Assembly: GCA_015654965.1 (NCBI GenBank)
Contig: JAATGD010000011.1
Location: forward strand, 1 to 11,191
Direction of reading: 5' to 3'
DNA length: 11,191 nucleotides
From: Hyphomicrobiales bacterium
Lineage (GTDB): Bacteria; Pseudomonadota; Alphaproteobacteria; Rhizobiales; Rhizobiaceae
The notes beneath the pieces were generated by a model that worked only from the letters and a program-made list of their open reading frames with translations, was not told the DNA's origin and did no database searches. Shown here one piece after another: positions 1 through 8,662 of the stretch (within the stretch, counting starts at the first letter, position 1; each line of letters begins with the position of its first letter). A program made the position numbers and the translations under genes.

Positions 1-1037
1 CGCGGCGCGCCGGAAACGATATCTTGACGTAATGTTATACAATCACTCAAGACCTGCACCAGATCGCGGATTCTCGCCGTGAGATTAAACGGCAAAAGCT
101 CGTTCCAGCTCGTGGCATCCTTGCCCGCAGTTTCGATCTCGTCGATCAACCTGAGAAGACATGCGCGCCGCATGTCGGTCAGGTTTTCCCCGCTCTCAAG
201 CCAGTTGCAAGTTTCATCCAAGAGCTTCTCGACCGCAGCATGTCTCGGAGCAGCTCCATCAACGGGCATGACCACCAGCACGTCATGCAGGCTGGACACA
301 ATCGGCAACAGCGCCACCATGCGCTGCTGGAGCACATGCAAAAGCGCGCTGACATTGCGATAAGACGAAGTGTCGTAAGCTATATGCGTGGTGAGGCTGC
401 GCAGTTCGAGCGTATCGGCGGCAAGGCGGTTGCGATCGCGCAGGCATTCCGCACTCGCCCCCTGCCCGCGTAACGTCATGACTGCAAGCCGCGAACCATC
501 GCGCAGCCAGTTATCGATGCGCCCGACCAGAACCGGGCCGCTATGACGTGGAAAGACCACGCGATTGACAAGTGCCGCGCAAATGATGCCGACCGCGATC
601 TCTTCGACGCGACCGAGCGCATAATCAAAGGTGGTTTCGGGCGCGGAAACGACCGCAAAACTGGCAATGGCGACCGTGTAACCGGCCAGCATGAAAAGAT
701 AGCTGCGCGGGGTGCCGTCCAGCAGGCTGATGACCAGACACATACCCATCCACAGACCGATGGCAAGAGTCAGGATTTCAGGCGAATTGATCAAGTGCGG
801 AACGAACAGGACTGTCACCGCCCCGCCAATGATCGTGCCGATCAGGCGGTAAAATCCCTTGGAGGTCGTAGCCCCCGACAAGGGGTGCGCAACAATATAA
901 ACGGCGGCAATCGACCAGTAGGGATTGGGCAGATCGGCGATCAATGCGATCCACAAAGCAAGCATTGCCGCAGCAAACGTCTTCAGCGAGAAGACGACAT
1001 CCCAGAATTTCGGCGTGGTTTCAGCAAGTTTGCTCAT
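1..1037 (-). CDS. FUSC-family inner-membrane protein, putative aromatic-acid efflux (partial, 3' end beyond left edge)
   Basis: Reading the minus strand from the ATG at 1037 gives an open frame of 345 codons to the window edge. The N-terminal part is rich in hydrophobic stretches: roughly residues 14-32, 38-50, 57-78, 82-103, 110-130 and 140-155. Short charged loops separate them, including the segment DGTPRSYLFMLAGYT, which resembles the FUSC/AaeB family. A long hydrophilic, helical stretch then begins (for example VGRIDNWLRDGSRL), which fits the cytoplasmic domain found after the first membrane bundle in this family. Full-length members are usually about 650-700 residues, so about half is seen. 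The gene starts 44 bp after the marR stop, so both probably share one transcript and this protein would be the regulator's target. No strong Shine-Dalgarno is visible, but no alternative in-frame start lies just upstream. The substrate (for example a hydroxybenzoate or other aromatic acid) is inferred from the family only. Confidence 0.85.
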   Translation of the reverse strand, partial: MSKLAETTPKFWDVVFSLKTFAAAMLALWIALIADLPNPYWSIAAVYIVAHPLSGATTSKGFYRLIGTIIGGAVTVLFVPHLINSPEILTLAIGLWMGMCLVISLLDGTPRSYLFMLAGYTVAIASFAVVSAPETTFDYALGRVEEIAVGIICAALVNRVVFPRHSGPVLVGRIDNWLRDGSRLAVMTLRGQGASAECLRDRNRLAADTLELRSLTTHIAYDTSSYRNVSALLHVLQQRMVALLPIVSSLHDVLVVMPVDGAAPRHAAVEKLLDETCNWLESGENLTDMRRACLLRLIDEIETAGKDATSWNELLPFNLTARIRDLVQVLSDCITLRQDIVSGAP

Positions 1038-1081
1038 GGGGTCGGGGACGCTTCGCTTTCGGCAACATTCTGGTTTTCGGT

Positions 1082-1507
1082 CTACTGGAACTTCTCATTC
1101 AGCTTGCGCAGCACTTCCATGGCGGCATCGACTGCGACGGGGTCGAAATCACCCAGAAACTGCTTGCGAAGGCGATCCGCAGACCGTTCCACCTTACGTG
1201 CAACAACATGGCCCGCTTCGGTCATCTGGATGAGCTTGACGCGGCGATCGGTATCATCGGCAACGCGCTGGATCAGGCCGTCCTTTTCCAGCTCGTCAAC
1301 GACACGGACGATGGTCGCCCCTTCGATGCCGACCCTTTCGGCCAGCAATCCTTGCGGGATACGGTCGCCATACCTGAGCAGGGTGATCAGCGGGACCGCT
1401 TTCGCGTCTGAAAGACCATGTTCAGCCATGGCCAGATCAAAAGCCTTGCGCCACCCTCTGGCAGCACGTGCGAGAAGCGGGGCGAATTCGACCCATGCCT
1501 GTTTCAT
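1082..1507 (-). CDS. MarR-family winged-helix transcriptional regulator
   Basis: The protein has 141 residues starting MKQAWVEF, the usual MarR length. The frame is open further upstream to 1657. I chose the ATG at 1507 because a GAAGTG-like ribosome site lies just before it, family homology begins there, and the upstream extension would run through the promoter. Residues ~49-75 (QGLLAERVGIEGATIVRVVD) form the helix-turn-helix. Residues 84-96 (DDTDRRVKLIQMT) form the wing, with the conserved D-x-R-R of MarR proteins. Helices at both ends would make the dimer interface. MarR proteins are typically autorepressors released by phenolic or aromatic ligands. The adjacent FUSC transporter gene fits that scheme, and a palindrome sits over the predicted promoter. 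The ligand is unknown. Confidence 0.9.
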   Translation of the reverse strand: MKQAWVEFAPLLARAARGWRKAFDLAMAEHGLSDAKAVPLITLLRYGDRIPQGLLAERVGIEGATIVRVVDELEKDGLIQRVADDTDRRVKLIQMTEAGHVVARKVERSADRLRKQFLGDFDPVAVDAAMEVLRKLNEKFQ

Positions 1508-1525
1508 CACTTCAATTCCGTTCAA

Positions 1526-1545
1526 ATAGATAGGATCATATCTAT
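1526..1545. promoter_or_regulatory. Candidate MarR operator (inverted repeat)
   Basis: ATAGATA (1526-1532) and TATCTAT (1539-1545) form a perfect 7-bp inverted repeat with a 6-bp spacer, about 20 bp overall and AT-rich. This is the typical size of a MarR dimer site. It lies 19 bp upstream of the marR ATG and overlaps the predicted -10 box of the marR promoter. Binding here would block transcription of marR and the FUSC gene. The palindrome is seen directly; its role as an operator is inferred. Confidence 0.55.
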
Positions 1546-1570
1546 ATGGATACAATCTAATTATAATCAA
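1541..1570 (-). promoter_or_regulatory. Predicted promoter of marR-FUSC operon
   Basis: On the minus strand TTGATT (1570-1565) and TATAGA (1546-1541) are separated by 18 bp, a reasonable sigma-70-type promoter about 35 bp upstream of the marR start codon. The -10 box overlaps the right arm of the inverted repeat at 1526-1545. The region is markedly AT-rich compared with its surroundings. Confidence 0.45.
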
Positions 1571-1667
1571 GCGCCAAGCATAATCCATCAATTGTTTGTG
1601 TAGGCGGAAAATGCATGCCTCATAAAGCGCTTGACCGCACGCCCTGCCCTCTGTCATCGATGCGCGT

Positions 1668-2414
1668 ATGCGTGCAAATTATAAAATGCAGAGACTTTAT
1701 ATTGAAGATGCGCTTGTGGCCGGGCAATCGGTGGAAATCGACCCCAAGGCGGCGCATTATCTCATCCATGTGCTGCGGCTGAAACAGGACGACGAAATCC
1801 TCACCTTCAACGGAAGTGACGGTGAATGGAAAGCGCGTCTGAAACCGGAAGGCAAAAAACGCGTTTTGCTGGAACCCTTCGAGCAGACGCGCGCGCAACC
1901 CGGTGCTTGCGACCTCATCTATTGCTTCGCGCCGCTCAAGCAGGGTCGCCTTGATTATATGGTGCAGAAGGCAACCGAAATGGGTGCAGGCGTTTTGCAG
2001 CCCGTCATCACGCAGCATACGCAGGTCGCAAAACCCGGTAGCGACAAGATCCGCGCCAATGCGATTGAGGCGGCCGAACAATGCGGCGTCCTGTCTATTC
2101 CGAAATGCCGCGAAGCGCTGCGCTTTGACCGATTTATAGAACAATGGGACACATCGCGTCGCCTGATCTTCTGCGACGAGGCTTATGAGTCGGATGCCCC
2201 TCTGACGATCCTGCAAAAGATCGAACCCGGACCTATGGGCTTGTTGATCGGCCCTGAAGGTGGATTTTCTGAAGAAGAGCGGCAAGTGTTGCGCGGCCTG
2301 CCGTTTGTGACGGCCATCCCGCTTGGTCCCCGCATCCTGCGCGCCGATACCGCTGCTGTTGCCGCCATGACACTTGTGCAGGCGACACTCGGCGACTGGA
2401 AAAACACGCAATGA
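1668..2414 (+). CDS. rsmE: 16S rRNA (uracil-1498-N3)-methyltransferase RsmE
   Basis: This 248-residue protein is a SPOUT-class RNA methyltransferase of normal RsmE length. It methylates N3 of U1498 of 16S rRNA in the assembled 30S subunit, using S-adenosylmethionine. The N-terminal part (about 1-75) has the PUA-like RNA-binding fold seen in the family, starting with MQRLYIEDAL. The C-terminal domain carries the trefoil-knot signatures LLIGPEGGF (192-200) and LGPRILRADTA (219-229), which form the cofactor pocket. The middle region has KATEMG (typical RsmE). The start at 1668 (MRANYK) is kept because rhizobial homologues often begin this way; a second ATG at 1686 is possible, and neither has a strong Shine-Dalgarno. 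gshA follows 97 bp downstream on the same strand. Confidence 0.95.
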   Translation: MRANYKMQRLYIEDALVAGQSVEIDPKAAHYLIHVLRLKQDDEILTFNGSDGEWKARLKPEGKKRVLLEPFEQTRAQPGACDLIYCFAPLKQGRLDYMVQKATEMGAGVLQPVITQHTQVAKPGSDKIRANAIEAAEQCGVLSIPKCREALRFDRFIEQWDTSRRLIFCDEAYESDAPLTILQKIEPGPMGLLIGPEGGFSEEERQVLRGLPFVTAIPLGPRILRADTAAVAAMTLVQATLGDWKNTQ

Positions 2415-2456
2415 TGATCGATCAATCTCACTTTCAAAGAAATTGACTTGCGTGAT

Positions 2457-2488
2457 TTGACAAACTTGTCCAATCACTCTGGCATATA
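2457..2488 (+). promoter_or_regulatory. Predicted gshA promoter
   Basis: A consensus-perfect -35 TTGACA lies at 2457-2462. An AT-rich run GCATATAAAA (2482-2491) follows and contains plausible -10 candidates such as CATATA at 2483-2488, although the spacing of about 20 bp is longer than ideal. It is located between rsmE and gshA, so gshA can probably be transcribed separately. A clear ribosome site AGGGAC (2499-2504) precedes the ATG at 2512. Confidence 0.4.
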
Positions 2489-2511
2489 AAACCGCTCTAG
2501 GGACAGACTGC

Positions 2512-3885
2512 ATGGCGCGCGATACGACGGATGAAACAGCCCTCACCGGCACAGAGGAACTTGCAGCTTATCTTGCCGACGGCTGCAAGCCGAAGGATGA
2601 CTGGCGCATCGGCACCGAGCACGAGAAATTTCCCTTCTATACCGCTGACAACAGCCCGGTTCCCTATGAGGGAGAGCGCGGCATCAAGACCATTCTCGAA
2701 GGCATGCAGGCCAAGCTCGGCTGGGAGCCGATTATCGATGAAGGCAATCTCATCGGCCTTGTCGAGCCGACGGGTCAGGGTGCGATTTCGCTGGAGCCGG
2801 GTGGACAATTCGAGCTTTCCGGCGCACCCTTGTCGAGCATCCACCAGACATGCCGCGAGATGAACGCGCATCTTGCGCAAGTGCGTGAAATCGCCGAACC
2901 TCTGGGCATTCGTTTTCTCGGTCTTGGCGGCAGCCCGAAATGGACGCTTGCCGAAACGCCCGTCATGCCGAAATCGCGTTACAAGATCATGACCCGCTAC
3001 ATGCCCAAGGCCGGGCATGAGGGGCTGGACATGATGTATCGGACCTCGACCATTCAGGTTAATCTCGATTTCAGTTCCGAACGCGACATGCGGCGCAAGA
3101 TGCAGGTTTCGATGAAACTGCAATCGGTGGCGACCGCCCTTTTCGCCAGTTCCCCCTTCACCGAAGGCAAGCCCAACGGGCTTTTGTCATGGCGCTCCAA
3201 TATCTGGTGCGACACCGACAACCAGCGCTCGGGCGTCTTGCCTTTCGTGTTCTCGGAGAATTTCGGCTTTGCCGATTATGTCGAATGGGCGCTCGACGTG
3301 CCGATGTATTTCATTCTGCGCGATGGCCATTATCACGATTGCACCCATGTCACCTTCCGCCAGTTCATGAATGGCGCGCTGAAAGGTGAAGTCAGCGATC
3401 CGCTGCCCAATATGGGCGACTGGACCAATCATTTGTCCACGCTCTTCCCCGAAGTGCGCCTCAAGCGTTTTCTGGAAATGCGCGGGGCCGATGGCGGCCC
3501 ATGGCGACGCATTTGCGCGCTTCCCGCTTACTGGGTCGGCATACTCTATGACGAGGAAGCACTTGATGCGGCAGAGCTTCTGACCAGGGACTGGAGCTAT
3601 GAGGAAGTTCTGGCGCTACGCAATGAAGTGCCGGTCAAGGCGCTCAAGACGAGCTTCCGCGGCAAACCTCTCGAACATATCGCAAGAGAGACGCTGACCA
3701 TTTCCCGCCTTGGCCTCAAAAACCGCAACAAACTCAACAGCGAAGGTTTTGACGAGACGCATTTTCTGGCACCGCTTGAAGAAATCGTCGCCGCAGGCGC
3801 GACCGATGCCGAACGGATGCTCAAGGCCTATAAGAGCATATGGGCGGGTTCAATCGAGCCTATCTTCCTCGAATACGCCTATTGA
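2512..3885 (+). CDS. gshA: Glutamate-cysteine ligase (plant/rhizobial type)
   Basis: This 457-residue enzyme is the first step of glutathione synthesis: ATP-dependent joining of the gamma-carboxyl of glutamate to cysteine, in the cytoplasm. It belongs to the GCS2-type ligases shared by alphaproteobacteria and plants rather than the E. coli type, and the length fits. GTEHEK (34-39) supplies the N-terminal metal-binding glutamates. The segment QGAISLEPGGQFELSGAP provides further active-site acidic and glycine residues. Other conserved segments are MPKSRYKIMTRYMP, RTSTIQVNLDFSSE, WRSNIWCDTDNQRSG and YFILRDGHYHDCTHVTFRQF. The start has an AGGGAC ribosome site seven bases upstream. It follows rsmE on the same strand with its own likely promoter. 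A palindromic repeat begins immediately after the stop codon. No lesion is seen. Confidence 0.96.
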   Translation: MARDTTDETALTGTEELAAYLADGCKPKDDWRIGTEHEKFPFYTADNSPVPYEGERGIKTILEGMQAKLGWEPIIDEGNLIGLVEPTGQGAISLEPGGQFELSGAPLSSIHQTCREMNAHLAQVREIAEPLGIRFLGLGGSPKWTLAETPVMPKSRYKIMTRYMPKAGHEGLDMMYRTSTIQVNLDFSSERDMRRKMQVSMKLQSVATALFASSPFTEGKPNGLLSWRSNIWCDTDNQRSGVLPFVFSENFGFADYVEWALDVPMYFILRDGHYHDCTHVTFRQFMNGALKGEVSDPLPNMGDWTNHLSTLFPEVRLKRFLEMRGADGGPWRRICALPAYWVGILYDEEALDAAELLTRDWSYEEVLALRNEVPVKALKTSFRGKPLEHIARETLTISRLGLKNRNKLNSEGFDETHFLAPLEEIVAAGATDAERMLKAYKSIWAGSIEPIFLEYAY

Positions 3886-3987
3886 GCATGTCTCCCGAAA
3901 GTGGGAACCGGTTTCGGGATAAAGACATGCGTGAAAACAAACGCATAGAGCATTTCCAATGTTTCAATCAAAACAGGAAATGCTCTA
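3886..3987. repeat. Palindromic intergenic repeat, Bru-RS-like
   Basis: A 102-bp element made of two palindromic parts starts at the base after the gshA stop. The first part has outer arms GCATGTC (3886-3892) and GACATGC (3924-3930), nested with CCCGAAA (3894-3900) and TTTCGGG (3912-3918). The second part has perfect 12-bp arms TAGAGCATTTCC (3946-3957) and GGAAATGCTCTA (3976-3987) around an 18-base loop. Size and structure fit the Brucella repeats Bru-RS1/RS2 (about 103-105 bp palindromes). The assignment is from memory of the family, so only the structure is certain. Confidence 0.7.
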
Positions 3988-4003
3988 GGCATGAAACCAT
4001 GTC

Positions 4004-4034
4004 TTTCGGCAGAGAGATAGAACCTCTGCCGAAA
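4004..4034. terminator. Bidirectional hairpin terminator between gshA and the molybdo-enzyme operon
   Basis: TTTCGGCAGAG (4004-4014) and CTCTGCCGAAA (4024-4034) form a perfect 11-bp stem with a 9-base loop. It lies 4 bp past the stop codon of the minus-strand nucleotidyltransferase gene and about 120 bp past gshA, so it can end both convergent transcripts. The T tracts are part of the stem and short, so termination strength is uncertain. Confidence 0.6.
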
Positions 4035-4038
4035 TTGC

Positions 4039-4635
4039 TTACCCTTGCAGAATGCCCTCCATGGCTTCCAGTTCTGCTGGCGTATCGATATCGATCAAGG
4101 CTTCCGGTCCCATTTCAACATCAATGACATCGACTTCCCCGTCTTCGATCAGGTGACGTGCGCCCACATCGCCCTCAAGCGTAAAAACACTGTCGAAAAG
4201 AGCGCGGGGTAAAATGACCGGATTGCCACGCCGACCATTATAACTGGCGCGGATAACGGCTTTTCCCTGCGCCTCAATGAAACAGGCAATGAGGCGATTG
4301 ATGGCCCCGGCATCGATTGCTGGCATATCCCCGAGCAGGATCAAAGCGCCGGATGCCTTTGACGACACATGCCCTATGCCGGTCTTGAGCGAGGACGACA
4401 GTCCGGACGCATGATCGGTATTGACATGCAGCGCAACCGGCAATCCTGCCAGAATGGCTTTTATCCGCTCGGCCTGATGCCCAAGCACGACCGAAACGCC
4501 ATCCGCCTTTGAGGCGAGTGCGCGTTCCACGGTCTGGCGGATCAGGATGCGTTCACCGATCAGCGCCGCAAGTTTGTTGGCCTCGCCCATGCGCTGAGAG
4601 GAACCGGCGGCCAGAATAATCGCTTCAACCTGCAT
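4039..4635 (-). CDS. MocA-like molybdenum cofactor cytidylyltransferase
   Basis: This 198-residue protein has the single-domain NTP-transferase fold of the MobA/MocA group. MocA enzymes add CMP to molybdopterin, making the dinucleotide cofactor used by xanthine-oxidase-family enzymes. LAAGSSQRMG (8-17) with K21 is the nucleotide-binding signature. GLSSSLKTG (78-86) and LLGDMPA (100-106) match the family, the latter holding the metal-binding aspartate. GNPVILP and a late GDVGARHLI complete the pattern. I set the start at 4635 because GAGGAC lies just before that ATG; the open frame extends upstream to 4716 but overlaps xdhC. It begins 7 bp after the xdhC stop, which suggests translational coupling. 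Last gene of the operon, intact. MocA (CTP) fits better than MobA (GTP) because of the neighbours, not because of a residue I can prove. Confidence 0.85.
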   Translation of the reverse strand: MQVEAIILAAGSSQRMGEANKLAALIGERILIRQTVERALASKADGVSVVLGHQAERIKAILAGLPVALHVNTDHASGLSSSLKTGIGHVSSKASGALILLGDMPAIDAGAINRLIACFIEAQGKAVIRASYNGRRGNPVILPRALFDSVFTLEGDVGARHLIEDGEVDVIDVEMGPEALIDIDTPAELEAMEGILQG

Positions 4636-4642
4636 GTTGTCC

Positions 4643-5702
4643 TCATGCGTCTTTGCTGCGCGGTTGCACATCACGCACCCGTTTCTGCCGGAAAGATTGC
4701 ACAAGCTGCGCCACAATCGTCACCGCAATCTCGGCTGGATTGGTTGCTCCGATATCCAGCCCGATCGGTCCTTGAATGCGATCGAGCATGGCGTCTTCCA
4801 TCCCCGTGGCGGCGTAGCTCGTGGGATTTGCGGCTGCCGAGCACACCTGTATAAAAACACCCGGCCTCAAGCGCCGCTTTGAGCGGCCAGTCATCGATTT
4901 TCGGATCATGGGTGAGAACAGCAAGCGCCGTATAGCGATCGAAAGGGCGCTCCTGCAACACGTCCTGCGGCCAGCCGACATGAAGTGGACAATCGGGAAA
5001 CCGGACCTGTGTTGCAAACCCCGTGCGCGGATCGATGATCTCGACATCAAAGCCCGCCATCTGCGCCATTGGCGCCAGGGTCTGGCTGATATGCACCGCG
5101 CCGATGATCACAAAACGGGCTTTTGGCAGATGTATATTGAGGAAATGCAGCACGCCCTCTGCTTCGATGAGTGAGGAAACACCGCTTTTGAAAGCCTGCT
5201 GCATTGGCTCCAGCAGATCGGCTTCAATTACCTCTCCCTCTCGCAGAAGCCGATTTTCTCCCGTTTGCAGGTTCGTCAGCACAAGTGCTGCGCTGCGCGC
5301 CGCTCGCTCCTTGTTAAGCCGCGCCAATATCTCGCCATCGACAGCTTCAACATAAACGCGGATCTTGCCGCCGCAAGAGAGGCCGACCCGCCATGCCGTA
5401 TCATCGGCAACGCCGAAATCCAGTATGCGCGGCTTGCCCGTGGCAATAACCTCGGAGGCCGCAACAATGACATCCACCTCCACGCATCCCCCGGATACGG
5501 AGCCGATAAAATTGCCGTTTTCATCGACAACCAGCTGGCTGCCCACGCGCCGCGGAGCCGAGCCCCACGTCTCGATGACTGTCGCCATGGCGAGCCTGCG
5601 CCCTTCACGCAGCCACTCCTCCGCCATGAGCAGAATATCCTGCCCCTTGCCTGGAGCGGCAATCGCATCTGCTTTTATCAGCTCATATCCCATGTCGCCC
5701 AT
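4643..5702 (-). pseudogene. XdhC/CoxI-family molybdenum cofactor maturation protein, frameshifted near its C-terminus
   Basis: XdhC proteins bind the molybdenum cofactor, help its sulfuration and insert it into the partner large subunit. From the ATG at 5702 the frame shows the N-terminal XdhC domain: ETWGSAPRRVGSQ (44-56), GSVSGGCVE (67-75) and LSCGGKIRVYVE. It then shows the Rossmann domain with ARFVIIGAVHISQ and EIIDPRTGFATQVRFP (222-236). After GVLGSRKSH (residue 294, codon 4821-4823) this frame turns into arginine/histidine-rich nonsense and runs to 4671. The expected family ending, IQGPIGLDIGATNPAEIAV, is present in another frame ending at the stop 4643-4645. Joining the two frames restores a protein of about 353 residues. 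The linker at the join also seems a few residues shorter than in relatives as I remember them. That would favour a small deletion of 3n+2 bases over a single inserted base. The stop of the restored frame lies 7 bp before the mocA-like gene. An alternative start is the ATG at 5693. Confidence 0.85.
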
Positions 5703-5708
5703 ATCCCG

Positions 5709-8644
5709 TCATGGCTGCGTCAGCGCCTGCTTGATCTTTTCCGGGGTGATCGGGAATTCATAAAAGCGTTTTCCCGTTGCATGCGCGATAGCATTGCCAA
5801 TGGCGGGAATGATCGGAATGGTCACCACTTCCGCCATGCCTTTGGGTGGTGATGTGTCGGAAAGCGGCGGCAGATATTCCGCCGTCTGCTTCCACACCGC
5901 GACATTACTGGCGCGTGGCAGGGTATAGCGGTTGAAATTCCACGTCCCGTCGCCCGGCCCATCCTCGTAAAGCGGCAATTCTTCCATCAAGGCATGGCCA
6001 ATACCCATGGCAAGCCACCCTGCTGTTGGCCCGACACCAGTTGTGGCACGATGATCTTGCCCGGATCGAGAATGCTGTGATGGCTCATGATCTCGACTTC
6101 GCCCGTAAAAGTGTTGACGTTGAGTTCGACAAGACAGGAGGCAGGCGCAAGCGTGGTCACACCGGCATTGTTACGCTGCACGGGAGGATAATTGACGCTC
6201 ACGCGGTTGATATATTCATATCCGCCAGCGCTCATCCGCTTCTTGACTTCATCAGGCGCGCCATCGCCATAGCGGATTGAAAGCGCATCGGTGAAGAGCT
6301 TCTGCTTGCCAACACCCGGCACATCGAACTCGGCGCTGGCCCATTCCCAGCGACTGAAACAATGCACCGCAACGCCAGTAATGATACCCATTTCGTGGGC
6401 CTTGCGCGCAAGGCGCTCAAAGGACAGGGTTTCCATGCCACCGCCACCGATGCCGCCAGGCACGATGCGGATATCGGCAAAGGTCACACTGCCTGTCGAT
6501 TGCTGTCCGCCAGCCGGACCTTCGCTCCATATGGCTCGGGCTGCGGGCCAGAGAGCATTTTCAAGCAGGAACTGTGCGGCCTGCCGCGTGCCGAAACTCA
6601 GGAAATAAGCGCTGTTGGATGCGCTCATCGCAGGCACAATCGCAGGCACCCAGTAAGGATTTTTGGCAGCCTCATCCTGCTGGACCTGCGTAATGGTATA
6701 AGGTGAAAACTCGCTGACCAGCGGCAATTCAGGGAAGTCGGTAACGCCGAATTCTACCTCGTCAGGCACCTTGCCGATGATATTCTGCACCAGAACCTGC
6801 TGTGCTGTCGTCGCCCCCGTGCCGATTTCCTGCACGCAATTGCGCATGATCAGACGTCCTTGCGCATCGAACTCCAGCGCCAGAATGGATGTATCCGCAC
6901 CACAGCCATAATCTTTCTGGATTTGCGAGAAGCCGATACCATAAAGCCGACCGGGATTTTTGCCGTCATAATCCTTCTTGGCTTCATTGCGGTTGGTCCA
7001 TAACGGGTTTTTGGCCGCCATATCGAGCATTTCGACATTGCGCAGATCGCCCAGCGGCTGTGCGCCTTGCGTATTTTCATAGCCGGCTTTTGTCGCATTG
7101 CGGCGGCGCAATTCAATCGCATCGATGTTCAGCTCGTCTGCGATCTCATCCACCATCAATTCGGTCGCCGTCATGACCTGTAACGCGCCATAGCCGCGCA
7201 TGGAACCGGCTTCCACCGCATGGCTTGCGAGCGCCACCGAGCTGAAATCCGACTTTGGCAGGTAATAGATCGATTGCGCGGCCGTGGCCGCGACTTGCGC
7301 GACCGAAAAGGAGAAATTGGCGCGCCCCCCGCCATTGCCAACATAATGGCCTTTCATGATCTCGAACTGACCGCTTTCGCGGTCCGCAACGATTGAAACA
7401 TCCATATTGATCGAATGGCGTTTCAGCCCCATCTGGAACTGCTCATAGCGGTCATTGGCCAGACGCACCGCGCTGCCATTGCCATAAAAAGCCGCCATGA
7501 CATTATAAAGCGGGAAGATTGAATGATCCTTGGTGCCATAGCCGACGGTGACGCCCGACAGAAGCTTGATCTCATCGACCGGATAGGTTTTGTTGTCCTT
7601 GACCATCATCGCGGCAAGGCGGGCCACATCATAAGGTGACTGCGTGGCGGTGATGATATGCAGCGTCCGCGTGCCCGCATCATACCATGCATTGCCATTA
7701 TCCGCTTCCAGTGCCGACGCATCGATCGACTGGGAAAACGCCTTGCGATCGATCACAAACTTGCTGGTGTCGCTGCGGGCGGCCTCGATCTCCTTGGCGA
7801 TTTCCTCTGCCGCATTCATGCCGCGCTGCATGGGTTCAAAGGTTTCGCGCGCCACCGCCTCGGGATCACGCCTGCCGCCACCGCCCCTATGCCTGGTCAG
7901 CACCGAGCGCGGCACGAACATGCCGCCTGCGCTTTCATCCGGCCAGACGACATCATTGCCGTTGAAATTGCCGAAAATCACCGCATCCTGAACCGGCGAA
8001 TAAACGGACGGCGATGTCGGGGTTTCGCCGCCAATGCGCACATAACGCGCCGCACCATAATTTTGCGGTGGCTTTGGACCCGTCACCGCGCCATAGCGCA
8101 CGATCTCCGTCTCGAAACGAAGCGAACGTTTGGCAAGCTCGAAACGCTCGAAATCATCATAGACGAGAAGCGCCACCGGATGCCCGAGCAAAGGCGGCGT
8201 GGTGCCTTTGGGAACAAGGAAATTGCGCCCGAAAAACTCTTCCGCTAGATCGGATGCCTGCGGGACGCGAATGCCATCCTTTTCGAGATCTTCGTGGAAG
8301 ATCACCCGGTCGGGCTGCAAATTCTCGCCCAACATCGACAAATCGATACCTTCAAAAGTGCGGTCGGCTACAGTCGCCTTCGCAAAAAACGCGTGCCCCT
8401 GCGCCTTGGTCCAACCGGCAATATCCTTGGCGCGATAATCGCGGGCAAAGGTCTTGCCGCCCGTCACCTTGCGCACCGCATCCCAGCGAAACCGTACCGT
8501 GCCATCCGGTCCCAGCCAGTCGGCCTTGGATGGACCCGATTGCACTTCCAGCGCCTCGGCATCGGAGAGACGCGCGAACATGACGGATATGCCCGCAAAC
8601 GTACCCAGCTTGATGAAATCACGGCGCGACAAACCGGAAGCCAT
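5709..8644 (-). pseudogene. Molybdopterin-binding large subunit, isoquinoline 1-oxidoreductase beta-like (IorB/CoxL family), frameshifted
   Basis: The large subunit of a periplasmic xanthine-oxidase-family hydroxylase or aldehyde dehydrogenase. The start at 8644 follows AAAGGAG with good spacing. The N-terminus carries a twin-arginine signal, SRRDFIKLG (6-14), followed by a hydrophobic stretch. VRKVTGGKTFARDY begins the a/b-hammerhead region. VEAGSMRGYGALQVMTATE and QEIGTGATT are cofactor-binding segments. The first frame is native to about L878, then reads seven wrong residues and stops at 5987. The rest (MGIGHALMEELPLYEDG onward, 99 residues) is in another frame. Inserting one base at 6009-6016 (TTGCC for an expected TTGGCC) joins them into exactly 979 codons. 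The lost part contains GMAEVVTIPIIPAIGNAI, where the glutamate (codon 5829-5831, restored residue 939) aligns with the catalytic glutamate of the family. The truncated product should therefore be inactive. The stop is 6 bp before the xdhC start. Substrate unknown. Confidence 0.9.
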
Positions 8645-8662
8645 ACATCTATCTCCTTTATC

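Noticed and set aside
543..1529. Long plus-strand open frame of 328 codons
   Set aside because: It lies antisense to the FUSC and marR genes, whose minus-strand products match known families; its translation shows no family features.
1620..2552. Minus-strand open frame of 310 codons
   Set aside because: Antisense shadow of rsmE, which has clear SPOUT motifs on the plus strand.
2497..3123. Minus-strand open frame of 208 codons
   Set aside because: Antisense to gshA, which carries conserved ligase motifs.
3886..4034. CRISPR-like repeats
   Set aside because: The palindromes differ from each other in sequence and there are no regularly spaced direct repeats.
5709..6008. C-terminal part of the large subunit as an independent small gene starting at the ATG at 6008
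   Set aside because: The ATG is an internal methionine of the family sequence, no ribosome site precedes it, and a one-base correction fuses it perfectly to the upstream frame.
6009..6016. Programmed ribosomal frameshift instead of mutation
   Set aside because: No slippery heptamer, no internal Shine-Dalgarno and no obvious stimulatory structure is seen; frameshifting is not known for this family.
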